A model generated the notes under the pieces. The model had not been told where the DNA came from, did not search any database, and saw only the letters and a program-made list of their open reading frames with translations. Shown piece after piece: positions 17,171 through 26,428 of a stretch of DNA of 64,000 nucleotides (position 1 is the first letter of the stretch; every line of letters starts with the position of its first letter). Made by a program: the position numbers and the translations under genes. Source of the DNA: Cryobacterium ruanii (lineage in GTDB: Bacteria; Actinomycetota; Actinomycetes; Actinomycetales; Microbacteriaceae); the NCBI RefSeq assembly GCF_004404055.1, contig NZ_SOHK01000015.1, positions 186,001 to 250,000 of the forward strand. The letters are read 5' to 3'.

Positions 17171-18504
17171 GCGACAGCCCCGAACGCGCGGGTCAGCTGG
17201 CCGAGCTGCGCCCAGGCCTGATCGGTCGGAGTCTGGTCGTCCATCCGCTGCTGCAGAAACGCCTTGATCGCGACATCGTTCTCGACTGCGGCGTCGACGA
17301 GCGGGTTGGCGCCGGCCCGGTAGGCGCCGACGTCGAGCAGGTCCTGCGCGCCCTGACGTGCCGCCATGACCCGGCGCAGGGTCGTCGCAAACGCGTTCCG
17401 CTCGGGGCTGTTTACCCGGGAGGCGACACGAGAGATAGAAGCGAGCACGTCGACGGAAGGAAAATGGCCGGTAATCGCAAGCTTGCGATCCAGCACGACG
17501 TGACCGTCGAGAATGGATCGGGCCGCATCGGCGATGGGCTCATTGTGGTCGTCACCGTCGACGAGTACCGTGTAAATTCCGGTGATCGAGCCGGTTTCAC
17601 CGGTTCCGGCGCGTTCGAGCAGCCGGGCAAGCACCGAGAATGTCGACGGCGGGTAGCCGCGGGTGGCCGGCGGCTCACCGACCGACAGACCGATTTCACG
17701 CTGGGCCATGGCCACCCGGGTGAGGGAATCCATCATGAGCATCACGTCGGCGCCCTGGTCGCGAAACGATTCTGCAATGCGGGTGGCGGTGAACGCGGCG
17801 CGCAGACGCATCATCGCCGGTTCGTCCGACGTGGAGACCACGACGATGGAGCGGGCGAGGCCTTCCGGGCCGAGGTCGTCTTCGAGAAACTCACGAACTT
17901 CACGCCCGCGTTCGCCGACCAGCGCGATCACCGACACCCGCGCATCCGTTCCGCGGGCGATCATCGACAGCAACGATGACTTTCCGACTCCGGAACCGGC
18001 GAAAAGACCCAGGCGTTGCCCGCGACCAACCGTGGTGAGGGTGTCGAGAACCCGCACGCCGAGGTGCAGCGGGGTCGTGATGCGCGCCCGGTGCATGGCC
18101 GACGGGCTGTCGTGTTCGAGCGAGACGAAACCGTCGGAGAGGAGCGGTCCCTTGCCGTCGATCGGGCGGCCGAGGCCGTCGAGTACTCGGCCGAACAACC
18201 CGCGACCGGTGGGGACGAGCAGCGGCGAGCCGGCGGACCGCACCCGGGCGCCAGCCTGCAACCCGGTGATGCGGCCCAGGGGCATGCACCGAATGCCGCT
18301 CTGGGTCGTGGCGACGACTTCGGCATCGATGCCGGCGTGGCCAGGCCGGGCGCCGAGGGTGACGATGTCACCGATCGCCGAGCGCAGGCCACGCACCTCG
18401 ACACCGAGACCGACGATGGACGACACGATACCGACCCGCTCCGGACGTCCGGCTTCGATCGCCTGCACGAGTTGCGCGGCCCGCGGACGCCAGGCGGTGA
18501 TCAT
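17167..18504 (-). CDS. fliI: Flagellum-specific ATPase FliI
   Basis: This is the export ATPase, related to the F1 beta subunit. Walker A is at residues 170-176 (GSGVGKS) and Walker B is ADVMLMMDSLTRVAMAQREI. The segment GLSVGEPPATRGYPPSTFS is typical of FliI. At 445 residues the length matches. It overlaps fliH and fliJ by four bases each. Confidence 0.97.
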   Translation of the reverse strand: MITAWRPRAAQLVQAIEAGRPERVGIVSSIVGLGVEVRGLRSAIGDIVTLGARPGHAGIDAEVVATTQSGIRCMPLGRITGLQAGARVRSAGSPLLVPTGRGLFGRVLDGLGRPIDGKGPLLSDGFVSLEHDSPSAMHRARITTPLHLGVRVLDTLTTVGRGQRLGLFAGSGVGKSSLLSMIARGTDARVSVIALVGERGREVREFLEDDLGPEGLARSIVVVSTSDEPAMMRLRAAFTATRIAESFRDQGADVMLMMDSLTRVAMAQREIGLSVGEPPATRGYPPSTFSVLARLLERAGTGETGSITGIYTVLVDGDDHNEPIADAARSILDGHVVLDRKLAITGHFPSVDVLASISRVASRVNSPERNAFATTLRRVMAARQGAQDLLDVGAYRAGANPLVDAAVENDVAIKAFLQQRMDDQTPTDQAWAQLGQLTRAFGAVA

Positions 18505-19118
18505 GCCGTCGCCTCGACGAGTGCGGCCCTGGCCCGATCAAAGGCCGTGCCGATGCGGGCGTCGAGAAACCCGTCGCTGAACTCGGTGATCGCATCCCCG
18601 CGCTTGAGCCGGGAATCAGCAACGAACGTGATGTTCTCCAGTGCCCGCGTCTGCGCTCCGAGCACGACGAGATCCTCCGGGTGCATGCGAATGGTGTGCA
18701 CCTCGCTGCGATCGAGCTGGTCAGGCTGAAGCATGGCCCGTTCGAGTGCGCGACGCGCCGACGGTTCCGTGTGGCTGAGCTCAGCGCCCAGGATAGCCTC
18801 GGCCAGCTCGAGGGACATGTTCACGAGCGTGCTCTCCGCATGCTGGATGAGCGGAATGCTGCGTTCGTCGAGGGCGCGGGCGGCTGCGCCGAGCAGCCTC
18901 ACCGCATGGTCGACCTGCGCGTCGCCGGAGCGTTCATTTTCGGCGTGTTCGGCGTTGATCTCGTCGGCGCGACGCGCAACATCTGCTGCGGCCAGGCGCA
19001 GCCCCTCGGTGTAACCGGCAGCGTGCCCCTCGGCCCGCGATTGCTCGGCGGCGCGGTCCTGCTCCTCGTCGCGCAGGCGTGGAAAGGCCATGCGGCCAAA
19101 CCCGGTGTCAGTTGACAT
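18501..19118 (-). CDS. fliH: Flagellar export stator protein FliH
   Basis: This is a regulator of the FliI ATPase, 205 residues from ATG 19118. It has a charged helical N-terminal region (RLRDEEQDRAAEQSRAEGHA, then AGYTEGLRLA) and a C-terminal V-ATPase E-like domain (HTIRMHPEDLVVLGA, then DSRLKRGDAITEF). A longer in-frame extension to 19262 lies inside fliG and lacks family character. The start overlaps the fliG end by 11 bp. Confidence 0.9.
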   Translation of the reverse strand: MSTDTGFGRMAFPRLRDEEQDRAAEQSRAEGHAAGYTEGLRLAAADVARRADEINAEHAENERSGDAQVDHAVRLLGAAARALDERSIPLIQHAESTLVNMSLELAEAILGAELSHTEPSARRALERAMLQPDQLDRSEVHTIRMHPEDLVVLGAQTRALENITFVADSRLKRGDAITEFSDGFLDARIGTAFDRARAALVEATA

Positions 19119-20124
19119 ACTCGTCCTCGGCGCCGCGCTGCACGGTGATGCTGCCCTGTGCTTCCATGTCGCGAATGGCACGCACGATTTCAGCGCGGGC
19201 GTCTTCGACCTGGCGCATGCGCACCGGTCCCAGACTCTTGGTCTCGTCGTCGAGAACGTCACGGTTGCGCTCGGAGAGATTGGCCCGAATGACCTCGGCT
19301 ACGGCGTCGGAGGTGCCCTTCATGGCCATGGCCAGAATGTTGGTGTCGATGCCGCGCAGCACCTGCTGCACGTCGCGGCTCTCCAGCTTGACGATGTCGA
19401 CGAAGGTCAGCATGCGGGAGCGAATCTCCTCGGCCAGGATCGGATCGCGTTCTTCGAGCCCCTCCAGCAGGGCGCGCTCGGTGGCGGCATCCGCTCGGTT
19501 GATGATGTCGACGAGCGGCTGTACCCCCCCGATCACCTCGATGCTCTCACGGGAGACGATCTTTCCGGTGCGCAGCTTGAGGGTGTCGGTCACGACGCGA
19601 ATGGCTTCGGGCGTGGCGCTCGACATGGTGGCGATGCACTGGGCAACGTCCGTGCGCAGGCCAGGCTCCATGCCGGCCAGAACAGCGGATGCCTGGTCGC
19701 GCCGCAGGTGCGCGAGAACCAGCGCAATGGTCTGGGGCATTTCACCGTCGAGCAGGTTGAGCACGTCGCCCGGCTCCGAGGGGTCGAGAAACTCAAACGC
19801 TTTGCCGGCCATGCTGGTGGCGACGCGGTTCATCACCCCCGCAGCACGCTCGGCGCCAAACGAGGCTTCGAGCAGGCCGACGGCGAATTCGTGCCCGCCG
19901 CGGGACAGCCGGCGACCCTTCTGGGTGATCTCGTGAAACTCGTTGAGCGTGGCCTCGGCAACGGTCGGGTCCACATTACGCAACTGCACGATTTCAGCGG
20001 CAATGACTTCAGCCTCGACGTCGCTGAACTGCTTCATGACCTCGGTTGCCCGCTGTCGATCCATGTTCATGAGCACGACGGCCACCTTTTGGGTGCCGGT
20101 TAGCGTTGTCCCGGGCTCGTTCAC
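19108..20124 (-). CDS. fliG: Flagellar motor switch protein FliG
   Basis: This is the rotor protein that meets the stator, 338 residues. It has the three-domain armadillo-like pattern (LTGTQKVAVVLMNMDRQRA; EFLDPSEPGDVLNLLDGEMP; and the torque helix region VLRGIDTNILAMAMKGTSDA). The GTG start overlaps the fliF stop as GTGA. Confidence 0.96.
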   Translation of the reverse strand: MNEPGTTLTGTQKVAVVLMNMDRQRATEVMKQFSDVEAEVIAAEIVQLRNVDPTVAEATLNEFHEITQKGRRLSRGGHEFAVGLLEASFGAERAAGVMNRVATSMAGKAFEFLDPSEPGDVLNLLDGEMPQTIALVLAHLRRDQASAVLAGMEPGLRTDVAQCIATMSSATPEAIRVVTDTLKLRTGKIVSRESIEVIGGVQPLVDIINRADAATERALLEGLEERDPILAEEIRSRMLTFVDIVKLESRDVQQVLRGIDTNILAMAMKGTSDAVAEVIRANLSERNRDVLDDETKSLGPVRMRQVEDARAEIVRAIRDMEAQGSITVQRGAEDEYVN

Positions 20125-21737
20125 ACGCGTTGCCGATCGTCCATGAAGCCGCGCAAAAATTCTGCAGTACTGCGCGGGTCGGACTTGGCCAGGGAATCGA
20201 TCTCCGCACGACGCAGGTCGGTGTCGGTCGGCACGAAGGCGATGGTCGGAATGATCCGGGTCGGGGTGTCATTCAGGTTGTCTAGAAACAGCGATGCAGC
20301 CGACGGTGTCACGGCGAGCGGAACGTTGGGCGCGCCGAGCGCGTTCTGCATCTCGGTGAGATCGCCGATCTCCACCGATTCCCGGCTCTGGCGACGTGAC
20401 CGGCGGGCGTACAGAATCAGGCTGATGACGAGCGTGATGACGATGCCGGCGGTGATCACCGACACTCGCAGAATCTCGGCGAACTGCTCGGCGGCGGCGG
20501 CATCCGCTGCGGCCGTGAGTGCTGCGGCTGCGGCGGCGGCACCGGTGGTGTCGAAGGCCATGACCTCGACGGTGACCGCATCACCGCGGATGGCGTCGAT
20601 ACCGGCGGCCGAGGTTACGAGTGAGGTGATGTCGGCCACGTTGAGGGTGGCGGCGGCATCGGAATCGACGGCCACTGAAACGGTCTGGCGGGTGATCGCT
20701 CCCGCCGGGATGGTGCGGCTCTCGGTGACCTTATTGACGGCGTTGTTGCGGGTGGTGGATTCGCTCGAGAACGTGCCATCGGTGGCGCCGTCGGCAACGG
20801 CGGCCGTGTCGGAGCCGAGCACGCCGGCGGCGCTGCCACCCGTTCCCGAGTAGGTCTCGGTGTCGACGGATTCGTTGAGGGCCAGCGCATCGGTCGGCGA
20901 GGTGAACGATTCCTCGACGCGTTCGGCCGACTCGTAGCTCATGTCGGCGGCGACAACGACGGTGGCGTTACCGGCGCCGACGACCTTGTCGAGCATGGCT
21001 TGCACGGCGGTGCGCACGCGGGTCTCATAGTCGGAGGCCTGCTGGTCGGCTCCTCCGGTGGCACCAACGCCGACAGCGGAGAGCACTGCGCCGGTTGAGT
21101 CGACGACCGCGACGTCGGCCGCGGTCATGCCGTCGATCGAGGCGCTGGTTAGGTGCACAATCGCCTGCACCTGGTCGTTGGAGAGCGTGACGCCGTTCTG
21201 GGTCTCCACGAAAACGGATGCCGTCGGGTCGTTCTGCTCCGACACGAAGACGCTCTCTTTGGGAATGGCGAGCTGCACCGAGGCCATCTTCACGCCATCG
21301 AGGGCACCGATGGTCTTGGCGAGTTCCCCCTCCAGTGCACGCTTGTAGGTGACCGACTGCTGAAACTCGCTCGAGGTGACGCCCATGGTGTCGAGCAGGG
21401 AGTATCCCCCAGTGCTCGAGGTGGGCAGGCCGGTCGACGCGGCCTTGATGCGTTCATCGTAGACGTTGGCCTCGGGCACCAGAATGGTCGCACCGCCGTC
21501 GGCGAGTTCGTATTTGACGCCGTCGGTGCGCAGCTGCTCGACGATGCTATTGGCGTCTTCACCGCTGAGGCCGGAGAACAGGGGGGTGTAAGAGGGCTTG
21601 GTGACCCACATGCTGAGCGCGGCGATGCCGAGCACGAGCACGGCGACGCCGATGATGGCGACCGTGCGCTGGGCAATGGTGAACTCGCGTATCGCGTTTC
21701 CGAAGCGTTTGAAGACGCTGGTGACCTGCCGGGGCAT
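20121..21737 (-). CDS. fliF: Flagellar MS-ring protein FliF
   Basis: This is the basal-body base ring, 538 residues. One membrane helix is near residues 25-48, with a second near 410-435 (VITAGIVITLVISLILYARR). The ring-building motifs (YTPLFSGLSGEDANSIVEQL, then GVKYELADGGATILVP) and the FliG-binding C-terminal tail are present. The ATG start overlaps the fliE stop. Confidence 0.96.
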   Translation of the reverse strand: MPRQVTSVFKRFGNAIREFTIAQRTVAIIGVAVLVLGIAALSMWVTKPSYTPLFSGLSGEDANSIVEQLRTDGVKYELADGGATILVPEANVYDERIKAASTGLPTSSTGGYSLLDTMGVTSSEFQQSVTYKRALEGELAKTIGALDGVKMASVQLAIPKESVFVSEQNDPTASVFVETQNGVTLSNDQVQAIVHLTSASIDGMTAADVAVVDSTGAVLSAVGVGATGGADQQASDYETRVRTAVQAMLDKVVGAGNATVVVAADMSYESAERVEESFTSPTDALALNESVDTETYSGTGGSAAGVLGSDTAAVADGATDGTFSSESTTRNNAVNKVTESRTIPAGAITRQTVSVAVDSDAAATLNVADITSLVTSAAGIDAIRGDAVTVEVMAFDTTGAAAAAAALTAAADAAAAEQFAEILRVSVITAGIVITLVISLILYARRSRRQSRESVEIGDLTEMQNALGAPNVPLAVTPSAASLFLDNLNDTPTRIIPTIAFVPTDTDLRRAEIDSLAKSDPRSTAEFLRGFMDDRQRV

Positions 21738-22042
21738 CAGGCTTGCATCCTCATGATCTCGTTGAAGGCGTCGACGCCCTTGTTCCGTACGGCGGCGACG
21801 AGTTCCATGGTCACCTGCGCGCGGGTGGCGGCGATGGTGGCGGTGTGAATGTCATTGAGGTCGCCGGTGACGGCCTGGATGGCGAGGGAGTTGGAGGTGC
21901 CCTGTAGCTGCTGCAGGTTGTCGACCGCGCCCGAAAGGGCGGTGCCGAAGCCGGAGCCGTCGGTGCGCTGCGTGGCAGTCGTGGCCGAGCTGCCCATGAC
22001 ACCCGAGAGGGCGGTGGTTGCGTTGATAGCGCTGAGTGGCAT
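21737..22042 (-). CDS. fliE: Flagellar MS-ring/rod junction protein FliE
   Basis: This 101-residue protein matches FliE (GTALSGAVDNLQQLQGTSNS, then LAIQAVTGDLNDIHTATIAA). The C-terminal segment VTMELVAAVRNKGVDAFNEI is characteristic. It connects the MS ring to the rod and is the first exported rod protein. It overlaps flgC and fliF by ATGA-type junctions. Confidence 0.95.
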   Translation of the reverse strand: MPLSAINATTALSGVMGSSATTATQRTDGSGFGTALSGAVDNLQQLQGTSNSLAIQAVTGDLNDIHTATIAATRAQVTMELVAAVRNKGVDAFNEIMRMQA

Positions 22043-22428
22043 CAGCCACGTCCGATCTGCAGTGCTGCTTCATAGGCGGTCTTGGCTCGGTCGACGACGG
22101 CCGCGTTGGCCTGGTAGCCCCGCTGGGCCATGATGAGGTGGCCCATCTGCTCGGCCATGTCGATATCGGGGTAACGCACGTAGCCATCAGCATCGGCGAG
22201 CGGATGCTCCGGCTCGTACACGAGGGTTCCCTCGGCGCCACCGAATGCCGCGGTGGCACTGGCGCCGACGTTGCCGGCACCTTCCTGCGCGAGAATATAC
22301 CGCTCCTGGAAGGCGACATCCGTCGTGGCTGTCACGGTGTTGGCGTTGGCGAGGTTGTCGGCGATGGCGTCGAGCCACTTGCGGTGCAGGGTCATTCCGC
22401 TGCCGGCGATGCCGATGGCATCAACCAT
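22042..22428 (-). CDS. flgC: Flagellar rod protein FlgC
   Basis: This is a proximal rod subunit, 128 residues. It has the N-terminal motif GIAGSGMTLHRKWLDAIADN, then LANANTV, and the C-terminal YPDIDMAEQMGHLIMAQRGY, then QANAAVVDRAKTAYEAAL. The length is typical. It is translationally coupled to flgB and fliE. Confidence 0.96.
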   Translation of the reverse strand: MVDAIGIAGSGMTLHRKWLDAIADNLANANTVTATTDVAFQERYILAQEGAGNVGASATAAFGGAEGTLVYEPEHPLADADGYVRYPDIDMAEQMGHLIMAQRGYQANAAVVDRAKTAYEAALQIGRG

Positions 22429-22769
22429 CAGGCGGTCTTCATCGCGGCGCGAATGGACGAGACCGGGCCCTCGACGGCCTTGGCGGCGAACTGGTAGCGC
22501 AGCAGGGCGTCGATGTTGGCGAGGGTCTCGGAGTCGAGGTTCACGTTGTTGCCGTTGAGCAGCGTCGGATCGGGCGAACGCTCGGTCGTGGCGAAAGATA
22601 CACCCGAGCCGTCAGCCACCGATTTGGCCAGGGCTTTCTCGAACGAGACGACCTTGGCGTGGTAATCGGGGGTGTTGATGTTGGCGATGTTGTTCGCGAT
22701 GGTGCGCTGGCGCAGCGCAAGGCCATCCAGCGCACTCGAGAGGGCCAGGGAGGTCACGGAGTCCAGCAT
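22428..22769 (-). CDS. flgB: Flagellar rod protein FlgB
   Basis: This is the first gene of the long flagellar series. The 113 residues begin MLDSVTSLALSSALDGLALR and contain TIANNIANINTPDYHAKVV, typical of FlgB. ATG 22769 is chosen because the family starts there. An in-frame TTG at 22796 would add nine unconserved residues. A FliA-type promoter lies 76 bp upstream. Confidence 0.95.
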   Translation of the reverse strand: MLDSVTSLALSSALDGLALRQRTIANNIANINTPDYHAKVVSFEKALAKSVADGSGVSFATTERSPDPTLLNGNNVNLDSETLANIDALLRYQFAAKAVEGPVSSIRAAMKTA

Positions 22770-22844
22770 GATTACCCGTTTCGTCGACAAAGACAAGACG
22801 GCCGATCCGTGGCCCGGTGGTGAGCAATCCGTGCTCAGTCCTTG

Positions 22845-22871
22845 CTATCGGCCACCCCGACAGATGCGTTA
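22845..22871 (-). promoter_or_regulatory. FliA-type promoter for the flgB operon
   Basis: Minus-strand TAAC-N15-GCCGATAG (-35 at 22868-22871, -10 at 22845-22852). It is the same as the flgN promoter in both boxes and in spacing. The expected transcript would begin near 22838, giving a leader of about 70 nt before flgB. It implies that even rod and export genes are read by the flagellar sigma factor. Confidence 0.8.
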
Positions 22872-22946
22872 GGTGTTCGCAAGAACATTCCCACGATTTG
22901 TTGCGCTACGGCGTGTCGCCGCTGTTCTACTACCCTCAGACGGGAG

Positions 22947-23300
22947 TCAACCGTTCACATCCAAATAAACGGATGCCCGCGCGTCGCGCTCCGGAGGCAC
23001 GGACCGCACCGCCGTCAGGTGCTTGAGGGTGAGGCTGCGGGCCTGTTCCAGCTCGCCGATGAACTTGCGCTGATTGGTGAGCAAATCCTGGGCCCGATCG
23101 GCGAACTCGGTCGGCAGGAGCCCAAGCGCACTGGGCGGTATCCAGGCGATCAGGGGCTCGCTGGCTCCCCCAACGACTGCCGGGCCCATTGACCGGGCAG
23201 CGGTGTCCAGCGACAGTTCGAGCGCATTGAGCGCACCCGCCCACCCGGCGCGGGTACCGGCATCCGTTGTGGCGCTATTAGCCAATGCCGAGCTCACCAC
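22947..23300 (-). CDS. FliT-like protein after fliS
   Basis: This helical protein of 117 residues overlaps the fliS end by 23 bp. I do not recognise strong motifs. By position (fliD-fliS-next gene), size and predicted helices (LPTEFADRAQDLLTNQRKFI, then GELEQARSLTLKHLTAV), it is likely the FliT-type chaperone for the filament cap protein. An alternative GTG start is one codon later. Confidence 0.6.
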   Translation of the reverse strand: MVSSALANSATTDAGTRAGWAGALNALELSLDTAARSMGPAVVGGASEPLIAWIPPSALGLLPTEFADRAQDLLTNQRKFIGELEQARSLTLKHLTAVRSVPPERDARASVYLDVNG

Positions 23301-23715
23301 TCAGGCGTGCGGCCGGGGCCGGTGCGGCCGGCAGCAGCTCGGCGGCTTCGTGCCAGGTGAGGCGCAGCGGTTCGAGCAGCGAGATGCACTCGTGGGTGCG
23401 GGCCGGGTCGCGGTGGGTGTTGGCGCTGACCATGGCGGTCGAGACGTAGGTATAGAGCGAGAAGAGCCCCTCGCCGCCGTCCCAGGCGTCGACGTTGAGC
23501 GAGGTGCTCAGCTCCGACACGATGGCCTGGGCATGAATAAGGTTGTCCGATGCCATCTGCCAGTCCTGGCGCTGCTGGGCCGCTTCGGCGCGGTTCAGGT
23601 CGAGCAGCAGGCGGTCGTAGAGCATGGTGAGCAGGCGAACCGGGGTGGCCGAGAGAACCGCGTCGCGGTTGTAGCGCGAACGCTGGGCGTTGGTTCCCAT
23701 TGTCATAGTCATCAT
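23278..23715 (-). CDS. fliS: Flagellin chaperone FliS
   Basis: The 145 residues contain the FliS signature (RYNRDAVLSATPVRLLTMLY, then DRLLLDLNRAE). FliS binds the flagellin C-terminus in the cytoplasm before export. In Bacillus it also affects the FliW-flagellin interaction. The start overlaps the fliD stop. Confidence 0.95.
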   Translation of the reverse strand: MMTMTMGTNAQRSRYNRDAVLSATPVRLLTMLYDRLLLDLNRAEAAQQRQDWQMASDNLIHAQAIVSELSTSLNVDAWDGGEGLFSLYTYVSTAMVSANTHRDPARTHECISLLEPLRLTWHEAAELLPAAPAPAARLSGELGIG

Positions 23716-25082
23716 TTTCCGTTCGCGCTGTTGAGGCCATCGACCTGGGCGGTGAGCCAGGCCGACTGGGCGTTCATGTTGCTGAGCTGAACCTCGAGTG
23801 AGGCGTAAGTGCGTTCCAGGGTGGCCCGGCGCGAGGTGAGGCGCAGGTCCCAGTTGTCGATCTGGGTGCCGAGGCTTTTGACGAGACTTTCCTGGCCGGT
23901 GACCTTGCCGGTGATCATTCCGTCGTATTTGTCGGAGGCGCTTGTAGCCGCGGCGGCGACCCGCGACGAGATCTCGCTCAGTACCGACTTCACGAACTCG
24001 GGGTCGTCCTTCATCGCGGCGGCGAACTTGTTGGCGTCGAATTCCAGGGTGCCGGTCTTGGTGATGCTGATGCCGATCTCACTCGGCGAACGGCCGCCGA
24101 CCGGGTAAGACGCAGCGCTCAGGATGAGCTGCTTCACGTCGCGCACGGTGCTGTCGCCGCTGAACACGCCGGCCGAAACAATGGCTTTACCGCTCGCGTC
24201 GGTGCTGTTGACCACCGCAGATTTCGTACTGATGAGCGCGAAGACACCGTTGAGCGACTCGACGAGACCCTTGGCAATGGCACTGACCGCCGCGTCGTCG
24301 CGGCTGACGCTGATCGTGACCGGGTCGGTCGACACGCCAGACACCGTGACGGCGACGCCGGGCAGCAGGTCGGCAAAGGTATTGGTCGAGGAGGTGATCG
24401 CCTGCTCGGCGGCGGTTCCTTTCCACAGGGTGACCGAGGCGTCCTGCGCGGTGCGGATGACGGCGGCACCGGGCGCTGTGAGCAGGTTGTTGGTGTCCGC
24501 GACCGTGTCTTCGGTTCCGGAGTGCAGGGCGAAGGCACCCGCGGCTCCCGTCGTGGTGGCGACCAGCTGCAGGCGGTATTGGGTTTCTCCGTTTGCGGTA
24601 CCGGAGGCAATTTTGGTGGCGGTGATGCCGGCATCCGCTGCATTGAGGGCAATGACCATGTGGTCGAGGGAGGTGCTCGATGCGGTGATGCGGGTCTTCA
24701 TACCGCTGTTTGAGACGAGGATGAACTCGGTGTCGGGGGCCACTGTCATGGCCGCGGTGACGCCGGACTGCGCCTGGGCGAGCTTATCCACGACGATGTC
24801 GAGGGCGCCGGTCGTGGCTGTGCTGCCGGCCGAGACGGTGACGCTCGCGGCGCTGCTCTTGGCGGCGTACAAGTTGAGGGAGTCGGCGGTGACGCTCCTG
24901 TTGGCGAGCGTGGCGAGGGAGGCAACGGAGCTGTTTAGGCCCTGCAGCGCAGCGACCAGGGTGTTCGAGGTGGTGACCTTGGCCTTGAGCAGGTTCTGCG
25001 GCCCGGCTTCGAGGGTCATCAGCGAATTGATGAGCGAGGTGGTGTCCAGGCCGCTGATCAGGCCATCGACTGCCATCGACAT
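23712..25082 (-). CDS. fliD: Filament cap protein FliD
   Basis: This 456-residue protein begins VDGLISGLDTTSLINSLMTL, typical of FliD/HAP2. The C-terminal region includes FVKSVLSEISSRVAAAATSA and LTSRRATLERTYASLEVQLS, then NMNAQSAW. It forms the cap under which flagellin is added. No FliA-type box is visible in its 50-bp leader, so it may depend on read-through past the fliC terminator. Confidence 0.95.
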   Translation of the reverse strand: MSMAVDGLISGLDTTSLINSLMTLEAGPQNLLKAKVTTSNTLVAALQGLNSSVASLATLANRSVTADSLNLYAAKSSAASVTVSAGSTATTGALDIVVDKLAQAQSGVTAAMTVAPDTEFILVSNSGMKTRITASSTSLDHMVIALNAADAGITATKIASGTANGETQYRLQLVATTTGAAGAFALHSGTEDTVADTNNLLTAPGAAVIRTAQDASVTLWKGTAAEQAITSSTNTFADLLPGVAVTVSGVSTDPVTISVSRDDAAVSAIAKGLVESLNGVFALISTKSAVVNSTDASGKAIVSAGVFSGDSTVRDVKQLILSAASYPVGGRSPSEIGISITKTGTLEFDANKFAAAMKDDPEFVKSVLSEISSRVAAAATSASDKYDGMITGKVTGQESLVKSLGTQIDNWDLRLTSRRATLERTYASLEVQLSNMNAQSAWLTAQVDGLNSANGK

Positions 25083-25135
25083 GGGGTGCCTCTCCGGCCA
25101 TCGGGTCAGGCGAGCGGATGCGCGCGCTGCGGTGA

Positions 25136-25194
25136 AAAAGCCCCTGGCGGCAGCCGAGGCACGACGAGTAGTTCGCGTCTCGGCTACCGCCAGG
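25136..25194 (-). terminator. Rho-independent terminator of fliC
   Basis: 16-nt arms at 25143-25158 and 25179-25194 pair with one mismatch (CCTGGCGG...CCGCCAGG outer part). On the minus strand the stem is followed by GGCTTTTTC. It lies 56 bp beyond the fliC stop and just before fliD. Confidence 0.88.
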
Positions 25195-25249
25195 CCCAGA
25201 TCAGGTTCGATCTGGTCGTGCGGTGGTGCTGATGTTGATCCTGCTGGTG

Positions 25250-26368
25250 TTACTGGAGCAGCTGCAGCACGCCAGAGTTGCTCTGGTTGGCCTGCGCGAG
25301 CATGGCTGTACCAGCCTGCGACAGGATGTTCGCCCGGGTGTACTTGACCATCTCTTCGGCCATGTCGGTGTCGCGAATACGCGATCCGGCAGCGGTGAGG
25401 TTTTCCTTGGATACGGCCAGGTTCTTGATGACGCTCTCGAAGCGGTTCTGCGAGGCACCGAGTTGGGCGCGCGCCGTTGAAATCAGGTCAATTTTCGAGG
25501 AGATGGTGGTGATTGCCGCTGCTGCTCCCTCTGCGGTGCCGAAATTCAGTGCGGTTGAACCCGGGACCGCACCGCCTCCAGTTATGCCAGCGCCCGGAGC
25601 AGTGGCGAACCCGACTGCACCACCGGTTGTCGACCGCACCTCCAGCTTGCCTGAAACGATGGTGGCTTGCAGGTTGTTGGCGAACTGCGCGTTGGCGTTC
25701 AATGCGGCCGCTACCTGATCTGCAGACGAATAAGCTCCAGCCGCTGCGAGAGTGGCCGTGACCGTTGTAACTGTGTTGTCCGCGTTCGTGACCGAGAAGG
25801 CCTGTGTTCCGCCAACGGTACCTGGCGCGACGGTGAACGATGCACCAGCGGGCGAGGTGGTCAGGGCTGTCGCAATGCTTGCGACGTTCGCCAAGTTGAC
25901 GCCGATCTGATCGGCACTGTTGGCACCGATTTGAAAGCTCATCGAACCGCCCTTGAGCAGATCCGTTCCGTTGAAGTTCGTGCTCGCGCCGATTCGAGTG
26001 AGCTCGGCGGTGAGCGCAGTGGCTTCCGTGGTGATCGCCGCACGCGACTGAGTGTTGTTCGAGCCGTTACCAGCTTGAACGGCGAGGTCGCGCATGCGCT
26101 GAAGAAGCGAGGTTACCTCATTGAGCGAACCTTCAGCAGTCTGGATGACACTGACGGCGTCCTGTGCGTTGCGGGCGGCAACCGTGAGGCCACCAACCTG
26201 CGACTTCAAGCCCTCCGAGATTGCGAGGCCGGCCGCGTCATCCGCTGCTCGGTTGATGCGAAGACCGCTAGAGAGCTTCTCCAGCGACTTCGACAGGTCG
26301 TTCTGCGTTGTTGCCAGGTTGCGGTACGCGTTGTTCGCCGCAATGTTGGTGTTTACCTGCATGCCCAT
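25250..26368 (-). CDS. fliC: Flagellin
   Basis: This is the main filament subunit, 372 residues. The N-terminal D0/D1 is complete (MGMQVNTNIAANNAYRNLAT, LEKLSSGLRINRAADDAAGL, and VSVIQTAEGSLNEVTSLLQR). So is the C-terminal part (RIRDTDMAEEMVKYTRANIL and MLAQANQSNSGVLQLL). The central variable domain is short. GGAGG lies 7 nt before the ATG. A FliA-type promoter, a 5' hairpin and an ACGGA at the ribosome-binding site point to sigma and CsrA control. Confidence 0.97.
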   Translation of the reverse strand: MGMQVNTNIAANNAYRNLATTQNDLSKSLEKLSSGLRINRAADDAAGLAISEGLKSQVGGLTVAARNAQDAVSVIQTAEGSLNEVTSLLQRMRDLAVQAGNGSNNTQSRAAITTEATALTAELTRIGASTNFNGTDLLKGGSMSFQIGANSADQIGVNLANVASIATALTTSPAGASFTVAPGTVGGTQAFSVTNADNTVTTVTATLAAAGAYSSADQVAAALNANAQFANNLQATIVSGKLEVRSTTGGAVGFATAPGAGITGGGAVPGSTALNFGTAEGAAAAITTISSKIDLISTARAQLGASQNRFESVIKNLAVSKENLTAAGSRIRDTDMAEEMVKYTRANILSQAGTAMLAQANQSNSGVLQLLQ

Positions 26369-26398
26369 GATGAATCCTCCGTGATTGGGTCAAAGTAC

Positions 26399-26420
26399 GC
26401 CGGCCCATCCATGGGCCAGC
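26399..26420 (-). promoter_or_regulatory. Putative CsrA-binding hairpin in the fliC leader
   Basis: On the mRNA strand the core is GGCCCAUGGAUGGGCC, extended by GCU and GGC to an 8-bp stem with hexaloop AUGGAU. The loop contains AUGGA, a match to the CsrA ANGGA core, which prefers hairpin loops. The hairpin sits at the expected 5' end of the transcript, 30 nt upstream of the start codon. A second ANGGA (ACGGA) overlaps the Shine-Dalgarno. An identical 22-nt element lies upstream of the mini-flagellin. Confidence 0.75.
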
Positions 26421-26428
26421 ACCATGAG

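Noticed and set aside
25083-25135. A FliA-type promoter directly before fliD
   Set aside because: The 50-bp stretch between the fliC terminator and fliD contains neither a GCCGATAG-like nor a TAAC-like box in the right arrangement.
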